In this document: piece after piece, positions 25,102 through 36,538 of the stretch
Position numbering within the stretch: the first letter of the stretch is position 1
Layout: every line of letters begins with the position of its first letter
Origin: Mercurialis annua
Taxonomy: Eukaryota > Streptophyta > Magnoliopsida > Malpighiales > Euphorbiaceae
DNA length: 64,000 bases
Assembly: GCF_937616625.2 (NCBI RefSeq)
Contig: NC_065573.1
Location: 5,161,001 to 5,225,000 of the forward strand
Reading direction: 5' to 3'
The notes under the pieces: generated by a model
What the model saw: only the letters and a program-made list of their open reading frames with translations
Databases searched by the model: none
What the model was told of the DNA's origin: nothing
Translations under genes and position numbers: made by a program

Positions 25102-27987
25102 TGTCACGACCCATTTTCATGAATCGCGACCGGCGCTAGGGTATGGGTAATGTAGTACCAAAACCCGTAGCTAGCCTTTCAATTAACAAAATAAACATAT
25201 AAACCTGCAGAAAACCAATGCTCGGGGGCAACCGAGACTTCAGCCTAAATCTAGCAGGTATAATATTCAACAGATAATATAACATGCTTATCCAATTCCG
25301 AGTCTAAAATAGGCATAACATAAATAATCCGAAATAACTACATAACATGCCAGAGCAATATAACTAGTCAGACCAATCCGACAAACAACTGTAACAATAA
25401 ATAAGACGTCTAGTCAACTACTGCGGTCTAAGAATAAAGTAGTTTGACAGTTTATCAAAATAAATGGAACCTCCGAGGAAAAGTAAATGCGGAGATCACC
25501 AGACTCTCTCAGATCATAACCCTGGGAAAAATTGGGAAAACAACGGGGTCAGATATACTGAGATGAGTTCATACCACTATTTACATTTATTAAGTGGAAA
25601 ACCTTTAAAACGTTTAAAACATTTAATAACGATATTACAGATAATAGTTGGAACCCTAATCCACAATTCTAAATAATAAACATAATCCAATAGGTCTGGT
25701 CCCGAGAGCTGAGCTATACCGAGTTACCACTGACCACACTTATACCAGAGTCCCGAGAGCTGAGCTACACCGAGTTACTCTACCTGGTCCCGAGAGCTAT
25801 GCTCACACCGAGTTACCACATTTCCATATATACCTTACCCAGATCAACACCGGTGCGCACGCAGTCCTAATGATGCCCATTAGGTAGCATGTTCCAACTA
25901 CGAGCCATAATATAAAAACAGTTCGAAATATACGTACAGTATATATATTTAATATTAAAATAACAATTTACTTAATAAAGCGGTAAATAGTAAATATAAA
26001 CTCACTGCTTGCTAATCCACGTGAAATACCGGCAAGCAACTAACTCTGGTTCGCCTCTGAAGCACGAACAGTAGACGAGTCTAGACAAATAAAATAATTA
26101 TTAAAATCAGACCCTAACTCTAAAGAGTACTAGACACCACATAGGACTAGCACATATAACATGTCGGAATAAACAATCCAAAGCACACACAAATATAATC
26201 AATAGGTAATAAAGCCCAATTAAAACAAGTCTATTGAGTTCCCGCTTAAAATCCAATTCATAGATATTATTTAATAACTTTAAATAATAAATAATTTCCA
26301 AATAGTGGGTTAGCCGAGTTACCAATAATTACCAAGCTAACCTCACTGGTCGGGTGACCCAAGTCTAACCCGACTCAAAACAATTATCAATATAAACCCA
26401 AGTTTATATTTATAAAATAAATTAACAAAATAATAATCCATTTTAAAAGAGGAACTCAATAACTTCAATTTCAAGTAACCCAAGTTACAACCCCAAAAAC
26501 TCAATCATATTAAGCTAATAAAAGTTTAGGGACTAAATCGTACTTTTGCCAATTAAGGACTAAATTGCACTTTAGCCAATTTGATTTCCAAAAAATCAAA
26601 TTAATTACTTTTATTTACAATTAATACAAAATACAAAGTTATAAATCAAAAATCCACTTAATTAAGTTATAGAAATAAGTTCAGGGGCTAAATTGTAATT
26701 TAGCCAATTTATACCAAATCGAAATTCAAAGTTAAATAAAATTACCCGAGTAATTATATCAACTTAAATTTATAAACAACTTTCGTTTTAAATATTTAAT
26801 TTGAAAATCAAAATAAAATCCAAGTTATTAGGTACTATTTAACTTTAAGGATTAATTTGATTTAAACAAAATAATTACATAACTAACATAGCCATTTGAC
26901 CATCTTCTCATTTCAAAACAACATGAAACCCGCCTACCTCATGAACATCAATAAGCCAAAAACTCCATTGTTAATCCTACTGAACCTTACTTTAATCACA
27001 AAACCTACTTAAATCTTTAAACAACTTAGAGACAATGATCATAAGACATTAATCATAATCTAGCAACAACCATATGAGGATAATACGGCAATCACACAAC
27101 AATACACTTTCAAACCAAGCCGACGAAGAGAACCGCCGGAATTCCTAGAGATTCAACTACGATTTCGCAATTTATCATCACTGAACGATTAATACCCGCA
27201 AGCCCAGATATTATAATCATAGATAAGCAAAAACCAAATCCAAAACTCATGCAAGGAATCGGCAGCAACATACAAAGCATGAACAGAAAACATAGCAACC
27301 AGAAATGATAAAACGGGATTGATTAGAACGAGATCGACGGCGTACCGTTCAGCGAAATTGAGGTAGGGAAACGTAGATACGTGAGTCTAGATCGTCTGGA
27401 ATCAAACGGTTCTGATTTCGATTAAGAAACGAGCAAGAACGAATCAGAAAACCGAAGGACGTTTCAAGAGAAAACTGAAATCAAATGAATCAAGGATACT
27501 TACTGAACAGCGATCTTTGGTGGATGATTACGGCTTCGTTTCTCAGCGAAAGAACAAACGAAAAACGTCTAGGGCTACCTTGCAGCGTGATCTAGGTTTT
27601 CTGTTTAGAAGTCGCTTTTAAATAACGAGTGGAAGCGGGCCGTAAACGAGGTCGAAAAGGGCCAAACGAAGGGGTCCTATGGGCTGAGTGATTCCCGAAC
27701 GGGAATGGCCTTTCAGGCCATGATTCCCGTTCGGGAATGCCTGGTCTCGAACGAGACCAGGCCCAAAAATGAGATTCCCGTTTGGGAATTTCAATTCCCG
27801 AACGGGAATGACTAAATTCTAATTTTTTTTTATTTTGATTTAAAAAAATAATTGGTTAAACCAATAAAATCACACCCAAACCAAACAACTCGAACCAAGC
27901 CACTAATATCGAAATTACTTCAAAACGACCGGGAAAAATGTCGGAATTAAATGTAAAAAAAAATGTAAAATTTTACGGGATATTACA
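25102..27987 (-). repeat. 5' LTR of the LARD-like element
   Basis: 2886 bp. Differences from the left LTR include aaagtag for aaatag, aattaagg for aattaggg, aaatgat for aaacgat, taggga for taggaa, cgtttggg for cgttcggg and two length changes in A or T runs. Confidence 0.95.
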
Positions 27988-27992
27988 GTTTC

Positions 27993-28180
27993 CTAGAATC
28001 TTTTAGAATACGCTTCAGTTCCTTATCCGGAGCATTACCCGCTGTGGTGCATGACTCTGGCCTCGCACACCTCTGGTTCTTGTCTACTCCGCTTCTGGCC
28101 GGGAGTAATTTTCTCAGGTGCCATTGAGCACGGGCTGCCTAAGTGCGTGCCTCGTGGAATGGAGCTATAAACCATTTTTT
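27993..28180 (+). mobile_element. Tat-type element, 3' non-coding region (start)
   Basis: Non-coding sequence that leads into the tandem repeats and polypurine tract of a plus-strand Tat-type element. Its left part was separated by the insertion of the 17569-27987 element. Confidence 0.5.
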
Positions 28181-28700
28181 GCTGTTAAATCGAACCCATT
28201 TTGGGTCGAGCCTGGTCGAGCCAGGTTATTTACTTTCCTTGCTGTTAAATCAAACCCTTTTGGTTCGAGCCTGGTCGAGCCAGGTCATTTCCTTTCTTAC
28301 TATTAAATCGACCTATTCTGGGTCGAGCCTGGTTGAGCCAGGTCATTCACTTTTCTTGCTGTTAAATCGAACCCATTGTGGGTCGAGTCTGGTAAAGCCA
28401 GGTTATTTAGTTTCCTTGATGTTAAATCGAACCCTTTTGGTTCGAGCCTGGTCGAGCCAGGTCATTTCCTTTCTTACTATTAAATCGACCCATTCTGGGT
28501 CGAGTCTGGTTGATCCAGGTCATTCACTTTTCTTGCTGTTAAATCAAACCCATTGTGGGTCTAGTCTGGTCAAGCCAGGTTATTTACTTTGCTTGCTGTT
28601 AAATCGAACCCTTTTGGGTCGAGCTTGGTCGAGCCAGGTCATTTCCTTTTCTTAGTGTTAAATCGAACCCATTTGTGGGTCGAGCCAACTCATTTATTTT
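28181..28700 (+). repeat. 58-60-bp tandem repeats with 177-bp higher-order period
   Basis: Nine units start at 28181, 28241, 28299, 28358, 28418, 28476, 28535, 28595 and 28655. Three unit variants alternate, giving a period of 177 bp from 28241 to 28418 to 28595. Each unit has a hairpin such as cctggtcgagccagg after ttaaatcgaaccc. Tandem repeats before the polypurine tract are a known habit of plant Tat/Ogre elements. Confidence 0.9.
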
Positions 28701-28876
28701 TTTTGTTGTCATATCGAACTCATTCATCGAGTCCAACCATTTATAATCAAATCATAACAAATTCACATTATGTTCGACTACCTCAAACAGGGTTATCCGC
28801 TTTGATTCACTACTATCTCAAATGCCCGTCCGAAATTACCAACTTTTATTTTGCACACCTTTCCAATAAAAGTGTG

Positions 28877-28890
28877 AAAAAGGGGGCAAC
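28877..28890 (+). other. Polypurine tract of a Tat-type element
   Basis: aaaaagggggcaac is followed at once by tgttggtaccc. This is the typical Tat arrangement of purine tract and LTR start. Confidence 0.8.
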
Positions 28891-29290
28891 TGTTGGTACC
28901 CAATTTCATCCGGCCAAACATAAAATAATAATAATAATAATGAGCAGTCAAGTGTTTATTCGCTTAATATTACCAATATCAAATACAGAGAATGATTTTT
29001 TTATCATCTATCATTTTCCCAATCCATTTATCATTCGGTTGATCAACTTCACTTTATAACGTAGTAAATCTAATTTTTTTTTAAAATAAGTCATCCACTT
29101 AACAAAATATAATGGTGAATTTAAAGGTAACAATTAAATGAAAACACAATGATAAATTTTCCATAATGAGAACACATTACACATTAAATTAATATTTTAC
29201 AAAATAAATAAAATAAAATAATTAATTATCTATACAATAAACTCATTTGCCAAAATATAACTTTTTTCTGCCCAGATGAGCCAGTTTTCT
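28891..29290 (+). mobile_element. Start of a Tat-type 3' LTR
   Basis: The LTR starts TGTTGGTACC directly after the polypurine tract. I could not find its end; it may stop within a few hundred bases or continue, interrupted, towards the primer binding site at 36521. The end given here is arbitrary. Confidence 0.5.
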
Positions 29291-29302
29291 TCAGCCTTTT
29301 TT

Positions 29303-29410
29303 TTAACAGATAAGGCCCGGATGGGCCTGCTTCCCTTGCTCAGGAGCTTTAACTTTTCTCTTATGGCCCTTCTCCATTCCTATTGCAAGTGACAAATCAG
29401 GTACATGAAC
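29303..29410 (-). CDS. Possible last exon of an unknown gene or captured gene fragment
   Basis: After a good splice acceptor (ggtttttag, 29411-29419) the minus strand is open for 35 codons to a TAA stop. It starts VHVPDLSLAIGME and is rich in Lys, Gln and Pro (KGHKRKVKAPEQGKQ). I do not recognise the protein. Two further exon-like blocks lie upstream on the same strand. It might be a decayed host gene or gene pieces carried by a DNA transposon. A chance frame is possible. Confidence 0.3.
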   Translation of the reverse strand, partial: VHVPDLSLAIGMEKGHKRKVKAPEQGKQAHPGLIC

Positions 29411-30183
29411 CTAAAAACCAAGAAACAAACTAGTATTAGAAACTAACCATAGTAACCCCAACATCAACCAATCAAAATCCAGCATTTCCTCTATAATAGG
29501 AGGCCATCCAATAGCAAAAAGGATCAGAAAAGAAGAGAGGAGAAAAGAAGGGAAAATATAGACAAATCCATATGAGAATAGGGGAAGTTACAATCAGAAA
29601 AAGTAGAAAAATAAAGAGAGTAGTTAGGCTACAAATAGCAGAAAACAGACGAGGGAGAGACACAAAAAGAGAATTGAGAAAACTGTTGTGAGAATATACA
29701 AAAGAAAAGAGAATATCAAAATACATACACACCTTAAAAAGGATTAAATCACCCATATAATACCAAAGATAGAGGAAAAATAAACGGCAAGGGTACATTC
29801 TCCCTTCATATCTGCAATTTTTGTTCGAGTCTTGTTTATGTTTTACTTTTTCTGTTCATACTATGTGGCCTTGTTTCTTTCCCTATTATGTTTAGTTACA
29901 CTTTAATGTTTATGTTCAGTTACACTTTCATACTGTATTTATGTTCTATTAATCCATTTTAAGGTAACAAAACAGATGAGTGGATACCCATCTCTAAGTT
30001 AAGATATCATATTAGCAATCAAACATATTTTACATATCTCATCTTATTTTTCCCTCATCAGATCCATTTTTTAACATGTATACAATTTCTTTTTATTAGT
30101 GACTTAACTATGAAACCCGAAATATACTGAAATTGCTAAGTTAAGCCGCAATCATAGTTCTTGTTCGTTTAATCGGTGCATAC

Positions 30184-30208
30184 CTCGAAACCCATAATTG
30201 ATAACAAG
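30184..30208 (-). CDS. Possible 25-bp internal exon
   Basis: A 25-base block between the acceptor tttgtgtgtgtag and the donor gag|gtatgc on the minus strand. Its splice sites fit plant consensus, but the product is unknown. Confidence 0.2.
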
Positions 30209-30407
30209 CTACACACACAAACCACAATCAGGAACACATAAAAATGGGAACAAAAAAACACAGATCAATGATTCATATTGCTCTCTTCTTTTAGCTTTCC
30301 CCGTTATATTTCTCGACAACTCATTCTATTACTTTTTCAACCCGGAGAAATAAAAAATTTCAATCCAAAACATTCATAAACCAACAATAAATAAAAGAAA
30401 GCTTCAC

Positions 30408-30531
30408 CTCCTTCACTATATTCGGCTCGATTGAATTCGGACAAATCCGCCCGAGTATCCAGATCCCTTACGGTCGAGTCTGCTGTCATCCGTTGGATTA
30501 ACTAACTTCATTAGTTATTAGAACCCATAAC
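30408..30531 (-). CDS. Possible upstream exon
   Basis: A 124-base block between the acceptor ttgttatacaag and the donor gaag|gag|gtgaag region on the minus strand. From an ATG near 30494 it is open (MTADSTVRDLDTRADLSE), but two earlier ATGs in the block give tiny upstream frames. Pyrimidine-rich, leader-like sequence lies further upstream, around 30850-30930. No family recognised. Confidence 0.2.
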
Positions 30532-31205
30532 CTTGTATAACAAATAAAAAAAAGTTTAAATCAGTAGTAGAAAAAAAACAGAAATTAAAAGGGATAATAA
30601 ATGAAAAGAAAGATCATGGTAGATACCCTAAAACCTTGACTGCTTCCTAGAGCTCTCTTCGTTTGAATAAAACAATAGTAAACACACCTACGATTGCATT
30701 AAAGTCAGAATCAAAAGCCCCCAAAATATTCAAGAACCCTAATTTTAGTAAAATCAATTAACTCGCACAAAATACACTTCAAAACCGTTGATTCAATAGT
30801 AAAGGAACTCAGGTTGATGTTAATTTGCTTGACTAGAGTATGTGAAACATGCAATAGAAAGGAAAAGAAAATCAAAAGAAAATGGGAAAGGAGGCTTGCA
30901 GCGTGAGAAAGAGCAGAGTATGGGTATGAAAAATTAGGTTAATCTTTTAGTTCAGTATATTCCTAACCCATTAGGCTTTCTTATTTGCAAGTTCATCGGC
31001 TTAGTTTAAGCCATTAGGGGAGTATTACTTAATTATAATTCGTAAACCCGCGCATCTGCGCAGAATTAAATTAACTTTCAATTTTAAAAAATATATGTTA
31101 TCAAAAAATTTATACAATAAATATAAAATAAATTATAATTTACAAATAAAATAAAGATAAAATAAAATAAATATATATTCTAATATTTTCAAAATAATTT
31201 TTTAT

Positions 31206-31486
31206 GAGTTAATGTAAAATAAAACCGCAAACTTTACACGTTTTCTCATTTTAATCACGCAGTTTAAATTTTCTAATTTTTATGCACGAATTACCACTTT
31301 TTCTCAAATTCATACACGGTTCTGAGGTGCACTCATTCATTGGAGTAAAATGACATCCACCTCAGGAAATTACACCAATAGAGCCGTGACATCTCAACAC
31401 CAATGAATTTGAAAATGAGAAAATTTAAACTGCGTGATTAAAATGATAAAACATGTAAAGTTTGTGAATTTTTATGATATTAACCC
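31206..31486. mobile_element. Mutator-like MITE, family M1 (281 bp)
   Basis: The inverted ends are gagttaatgt and atattaaccc, with long subterminal inverted repeats (cattttaatcacgcagttta against taaactgcgtgattaaaatg). The flanks attttttat (31197-31205) and attttctat (31487-31495) form a 9-bp target duplication with one mismatch. The same family is at 50469-50752. Confidence 0.88.
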
Positions 31487-32119
31487 ATTTTCTATTTGAT
31501 ATGTATGATAAATGTTTTGTATTTTATATATTAAAATATTTATTTTGTTGAAATTTAATTTTTTTTCTTCCGTAATTTCCTTACGTTTCATTACAAATTT
31601 GCATGCTTTACTTATTCTAACAAAATGCTAATTAGGTATTATGGTTTTCAATAATTTATTGACTTATTTTAACATTACATTTGATTTTATAAATAAAACT
31701 CAAGATTCAAATAAATAATTTATTGTGACATTAGGGATCATATATGAATTGTTTTAGAAAAAATATATAAAATTATTTTTCTAAAAAAATTGTGACAGTT
31801 GAAGACATTTGGTAACTCAATTTAACACTTAATTTCAAACAAATCGATATGTACTAATTTTTTTTAAAATTTAATTAAAAAAAATTAAAAAATTATAGCT
31901 TGGTTTATATTTATGAAAAATATTGTTATTATAATTGTGTATTTTTCCATAAAGAAACAATATATATCAAAATTCAATTATGGAAAAAACAATATTCAAT
32001 AGAAAATAACAAAAGATTCAAGAGTCAAATAAATAATTTATTATATAATGTGGTCCATGCATTAATGTGTTTAGATAAAAAAAATAAGATTGTTTGAGTT
32101 GAAAATCTTTGATAACTCG
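31487..32119. other. AT-rich stretch without recognised features
   Basis: No gene or element ends seen. Confidence 0.5.
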
Positions 32120-32126
32120 ATTAATT

Positions 32127-32593
32127 CTTCTTGCTCTTTATGTTTGGAGGAGAAAACGAGCATTCACATCGTCCTTCATTTCCGTTTTGCATGGAACACT
32201 TAGAACTGGTTTCTTTATTCTTGCAATATTTCTTGGGCAGTCTCGATATCTATCCATCATTTTTTTTATTTATGGAGTTCCTATTCTAGTAAGCGATACC
32301 GTACTCTTTGGCAGTGTATATGGCTTTTCAGTATTTGGGAGTTGTGGAAAGCGAGAAATGCGAGGGTTTTTCGACAAAATTCAATTGATATCAACGGTTT
32401 GGTTCATTCAATTATCTGCAAGGCGGTCACGTATTACAAGGATAATAATGCGGGTTTTTTTTACTCGGCTAATGATGTTTTTAGAAATTTGAGCTTTTTT
32501 TATTGTAATTTCTTGTAACCTTGTTTTCCTTTTCTTTACCTTCCACTGATTTGTGGTTGAGCTAATCCAATTATCATTTATCAAAAAAAAAAA
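32127..32593 (+). mobile_element. 5'-truncated LINE (L1-type) 3' end
   Basis: The frame 32339-32518 ends a protein with the segment LWKARNARVF, the motif that closes many plant L1-type reverse-transcriptase ORFs, and stops at TAA 32516-32518. A short 3' UTR and a run of about 12 A follow. The 7-bp repeat attaatt flanks it (32120-32126 and 32594-32600), as expected for target-primed insertion. Frameshifts upstream of 32339 show decay. Confidence 0.75.
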
Positions 32594-32600
32594 ATTAATT

Positions 32601-33329
32601 AAACATCCAATACAAACAAATCTGCAACTATAATATATTAATGAAAAATCAAACTCATTAAATGTTAATTGATCGAATCAATTACACAGTTCATATTAAG
32701 AAAAAGAGATTTCGATAAAAAATATGAGATTTAAGAGTTTAAGAAAAAGGAAATCTACATGTCCTATTTTTAAGAATCAACCTCTATCACAATCTCTAAT
32801 GCAACAATAATACATACACGGCGATATATTTGACAGTTTAAAAAATCAACTACAAAGAAAAAAAATTGGGAATGCTCATTAATTTTATAGATCAATAAAT
32901 TTACATCAATTACAAACTCAAAAACATAACAAAACTAAGTTGAGTATTTAAACAAAATTGGAAACTTACAGATAAATTTTAAGACTAAACTTAATTATCT
33001 ATTTTACAAATAAAAAGTATTAAATAAATAAATTTAAATAAATAATTTTAAATAAGTGGGAACTAATGTGAATGTTTTATGTATATAGATAGATAGATAT
33101 AGATATAGAAAATAATAATAATAATAATAAATACATATCAGGAATTTATCGGTCTAATGTATTTAGTTTGTTTAAATTTAAATGAACAAATTTTAACAAA
33201 AAAATCATAATTTGCGACAACGTAAAATAATGTATTCTTTTGATATTCTAATTTTACTAAGCCTCAAGAAGTTACATGTTACAGGTATTAACCCAACACC
33301 ATTAACTTTCCTCCATATACACTCAGTGC
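32601..33329. other. AT-rich stretch without recognised features
   Basis: No gene or complete mobile element seen. Confidence 0.5.
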
Positions 33330-33332
33330 TAA

Positions 33333-33858
33333 GAGCATCCCCAATGAACTCTTTAAAATTGTCAAACTCTTTAAATTAAAGAGTTTGACAATAAATTAGA
33401 AGTCTAATGGACTCTCTATTTTTTATATTTAGAGTAGAGAGTGAAATTGGCTCTCCACATGTAGAGAGCCATTTTCACTCTCTACTTCATTTTTCAAATA
33501 GTAAAATTTTAAATTTTGAAAAATAAGATGGTTATTTTTACTTTTAGTAAAAAAACTGAATAAATAAATGAATAAAAAATTAAATAAAAAAATTATTTTA
33601 TTAATATTTAATATTTTATTAATATTTTTTTATGAAAATAAAATAAAATAAAATTTAACATTAGAGAGGCAATTAATTTAATATTATTATTATTTAATAC
33701 TTTTATTTTATTATTAATTATTAAAATTATATACAATAAAAAAACTGATGTTAAAGAGTCTATTGGAGTAAAATTTTAAACATCACTCTTTATCTTGAAG
33801 ATACTCTTTATTTTATAAAAGATGCTCTTTATTTTAAAGAATATCATTGGGGATGCTC
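33333..33858. mobile_element. PIF/Harbinger (Tourist-like) MITE (526 bp)
   Basis: Terminal inverted repeats gagcatccccaatg and cattggggatgctc with the 3-bp target duplication TAA on both sides (33330-33332, 33859-33861). A 3-bp TWA duplication is diagnostic of PIF/Harbinger. There is no transposase. Confidence 0.88.
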
Positions 33859-33861
33859 TAA

Positions 33862-34974
33862 CCCCTTTTATATCTAGCTTATCTCTATAAATTATAAGAA
33901 TATCAATTAGCTATTAATTAGTTAAATTCCCCACCAATTTTAATAGACACTAACTTGTTCCTCTAGCCTTCTCCTTCATTGTTGCAGACCTGAAAATAAC
34001 TTTTCGATGGCAATAAGCCACCGGATAAATACCCAACGAATTAAATAACAACAAATCAAGTGATAGCATAATAATTATCAATTTAATTATACAAATAACA
34101 AAAATACATTTTTAAACTTTACAAAATTAAATGAAAAAGGTTACGAATAGGTATAAAAATCAAAAACTGGTTGTTGATCTTATTGTTCTTATATTACAAA
34201 AGCACAAAAACGAAGAAAAAAATATCATCATCAACTCCATAAATTTGATAAATACAATGGACAAAACATTCATATAAATATAAACATATTATCGATAAAA
34301 TACAAATGAATAAGCATCAACTTCATAAAAGTCACGATCTTCAACAATTTACTTGTTCATGTGAATTAATAATAATAATATTGAAAAAATTTAAAATTAT
34401 ATAAAATATCAGAAAAGAGTTTGTATACTACTACAATTAGAGTATTAGATAAATATATATATATTGTAAATGTAGTAATCCTATAATAAAGGGATCAAAT
34501 GTACATATTTTTTTTATTAATAAAATGTAATATTAAAGATAAGAAATTTATTAAAAACTCATTAAAAAAATAGAATTAGAAAAAGTGTTTTAATAAAGGT
34601 GGAAACTATGAGAATGCTCTATTTGCCGACAATTAATGAGAGAGTTTCGTTGGTTCTCTCAATTATATAATATATAAATATAGATATAGATTGAGAGAAT
34701 GTGGGCCTAGCACATACGAAAGCCCACAAGTTAATATACGAATAAATTATTCTGGGGATTCCCGATTTAATTTTAAATTTATACTTTATAAATTTAAATT
34801 CATATTTATAAAAAAATATATTACATAATTACTCATAAAAATTATGAATAAAAAAGCTTATGTTATATTTACCTTAATTCATAGTTCTGTGCATTTTTTT
34901 AATTTATTATTTGTGTTATGTGTGCAAATTTAAATTAAATTTAATCGCCATCTTTTAAAAAAAAAATTCCATTA
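33862..34974. other. AT-rich stretch, probably LTR or intergenic
   Basis: No coding sequence recognised. It leads into the repeated motifs of a Tat LTR, and its own left boundary is not visible. Confidence 0.4.
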
Positions 34975-35537
34975 GAACTACGCGGACTTTGATCCCGTCA
35001 AGCGGGTACGTAGGCTTTTCAGATTAAATCTAAAATCAAGTCCACCTTTCTTTTTAAATCTTATTTGTTCATTTTATTTAGATTTTACTTTTATTCAAAT
35101 ACATTTTAATTTAATTGATTGTTTAATTTTCAATATTAAATTCGAGACCGGTCTCATTCATCTCATAAAGATTTTTCTTTCCCCAAATTAATCTTTTTTT
35201 TAACCTTTTCAAAAATTAAGTTTATATTTTTAAACCGCAATCGAACTACGCTGACTTTGATCCCGTCAAGCAGGTACGTAGGCATCTCAAGTCACAATTG
35301 AGATCAAGTCCACTTTTTTAATAATCATTTTGGTCAAATTAATTATGTTAAATTTCGAATAGTAAGATAGAGATTGATTTCATTCATCTCTTCAAAATAA
35401 TTTTTTTCTATTAATTTTGAAAAAAAATTCTTAAAAACTAATATGCAAATTTTCAAAGTTCAATCGAACTACGTGGACTTTGATCCCTTTTCACGGGTAC
35501 GTAGATAGTCGGAATTCTAATTTTCGATTCAAGTCCA
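34975..35537 (+). repeat. Three dispersed direct repeats in the Tat LTR
   Basis: Copies of about 70 bp at 34975, 35243 and 35466, each with a small hairpin such as cccgtcaagcggg followed by a gtacgtagg box and an imperfect palindrome ending caagtcc. A fourth copy is at 52327-52397. Confidence 0.85.
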
Positions 35538-35615
35538 ATTTTTCAGAATATTTATTTATTTAATCTTTATTTTTATGTCGTGTTTCTATTTCGTTATTTA
35601 TTTATTTAAGTGTTC

Positions 35616-35616
<1 letters not shown>

Positions 35617-35661
<45 letters not shown>
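35617..35661. repeat. (ATT)n microsatellite
   Basis: About 15 ATT units. Confidence 0.95.
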
Positions 35662-36168
35662 TTATATGTATTATTCATATTGCTACTCTCATACTTTTAT
35701 TATTTATTAATTTATCTTATTTTTCTAAAATAAAATAAATAATGCAATATTCTGCATTCCATTTTCCGTTTAAAAAATAAAATAAAACTTCTCACAAATT
35801 TTACCTTGGATAAGGTACTTTAGTAATATTTTAAAAATAAAATATACCTTGACGCAGAGTCATGTAAACAAAGATAAGTAGTAAATATTTTAAAAATACA
35901 GTCAATCATTGAATATATAAAATAATTATCGCAACACAAGTTCCAGCAATGGGCGTGCCAGGAAGGCGATTGCTATCCCTACATGCAAAATCTGAACCCT
36001 AAACGTAGATCAATAAAAATAAAGGTGACCTGATCCCAATCAATAGATTGGTGGCAACTCCAAATCAAAACAAACAAATTAAAAGCGATTAGCTAACAAA
36101 GGAGTTTTTAGCCCCGTTCGCGAGGCTATACAGATATTATAACGAATTTTTCGCAAGGATATTATATA

Positions 36169-36458
36169 GGGTTAATTGCAAATTAATACACAAACTTTAC
36201 CCTAATTTGCAATTACAACACAAACTTTAAAACTTGGCAAATTGGTACACCGATTTTCATTTTTTGGCGAATTAATACACCGAACTGGAAAAACACTAAC
36301 GTGGACATTGTCATATAAAGCCACATGTTGTTGTATGATTGGTCGGTGTACTAATTTGCCAAAAAAATGAAAGTTGATGTATTAAATTGCCAAGTTTCAA
36401 AGTTCGTGTTGTAATTGCAAATTAGGGTAAAGTTCGTGTATTAATTTGCAATTAACCC
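36169..36458. mobile_element. Mutator-like MITE, family M2 (290 bp)
   Basis: Perfect inverted ends gggttaattgcaaattaata and tattaatttgcaattaaccc and a perfect 9-bp target duplication tattatata (36160-36168, 36459-36467). It is inserted near the end of the Tat LTR. There is no coding capacity. Confidence 0.95.
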
Positions 36459-36520
36459 TATTATATATAGCTATATATTAACATTTATCAATTCTATTTT
36501 TTTTACGGCCCCGCGATAGC

Positions 36521-36538
36521 TGGAGACTCCACTAGGGA
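36521..36538 (+). other. Primer binding site of Tat/Ogre element
   Basis: tggagactccactaggga corresponds to the usual Tat/Ogre site tggcgactcygctgggga (tRNA-Arg) with a few substitutions. It marks the 5' LTR boundary on the plus strand. Confidence 0.75.

Larger units (their letters stand above)
17569..27987 (-). mobile_element. Complete LARD-like Ty3 LTR retrotransposon, non-autonomous
   Basis: This 10.4-kb element has LTRs 17569-20455 and 25102-27987, 5-bp target duplications gtttc at 17564-17568 and 27988-27992, a primer binding site next to the right LTR and a polypurine tract next to the left LTR, so it reads on the minus strand. The interior (20456-25101, 4646 bp) has no gag, protease, reverse transcriptase or RNase H. 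Only a broken integrase tail of ~390 bp is left. The LTRs differ at only about 8-10 sites by eye, so the insertion is young. It must have been mobilised by another element's proteins, which is the definition of a LARD. Confidence 0.95.
34975..36517 (+). mobile_element. 3' part of a Tat/Ogre-type 5' LTR
   Basis: Three copies of a block with gaactacg, gactttgatcccgtcaag and ggtacgtagg lie at 34975-35046, 35243-35313 and 35466-35537. A Tat-like ggtggcaactcc and ccccgttcgcgagg segment follows, and a tRNA-Arg-type primer site starts at 36521. The LTR start is not identified. A MITE at 36169-36458 interrupts it. Confidence 0.65.

Noticed and set aside
28143..28655. 170-codon open frame
   Set aside because: It runs through 58-60-bp tandem repeats whose 177-bp period happens to be a multiple of three, so it stays open by chance. 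The sequence lies in a non-coding region before a polypurine tract.
31047..31062. Short hairpin near cgcgcatctgcgcag as possible Helitron terminus
   Set aside because: No CTRR end or insertion between A and T could be shown.
32109..32492. 127-codon open frame over the LINE
   Set aside because: The recognisable LINE C-terminus is in another frame (32339-32518). The longer frame is a shadow.
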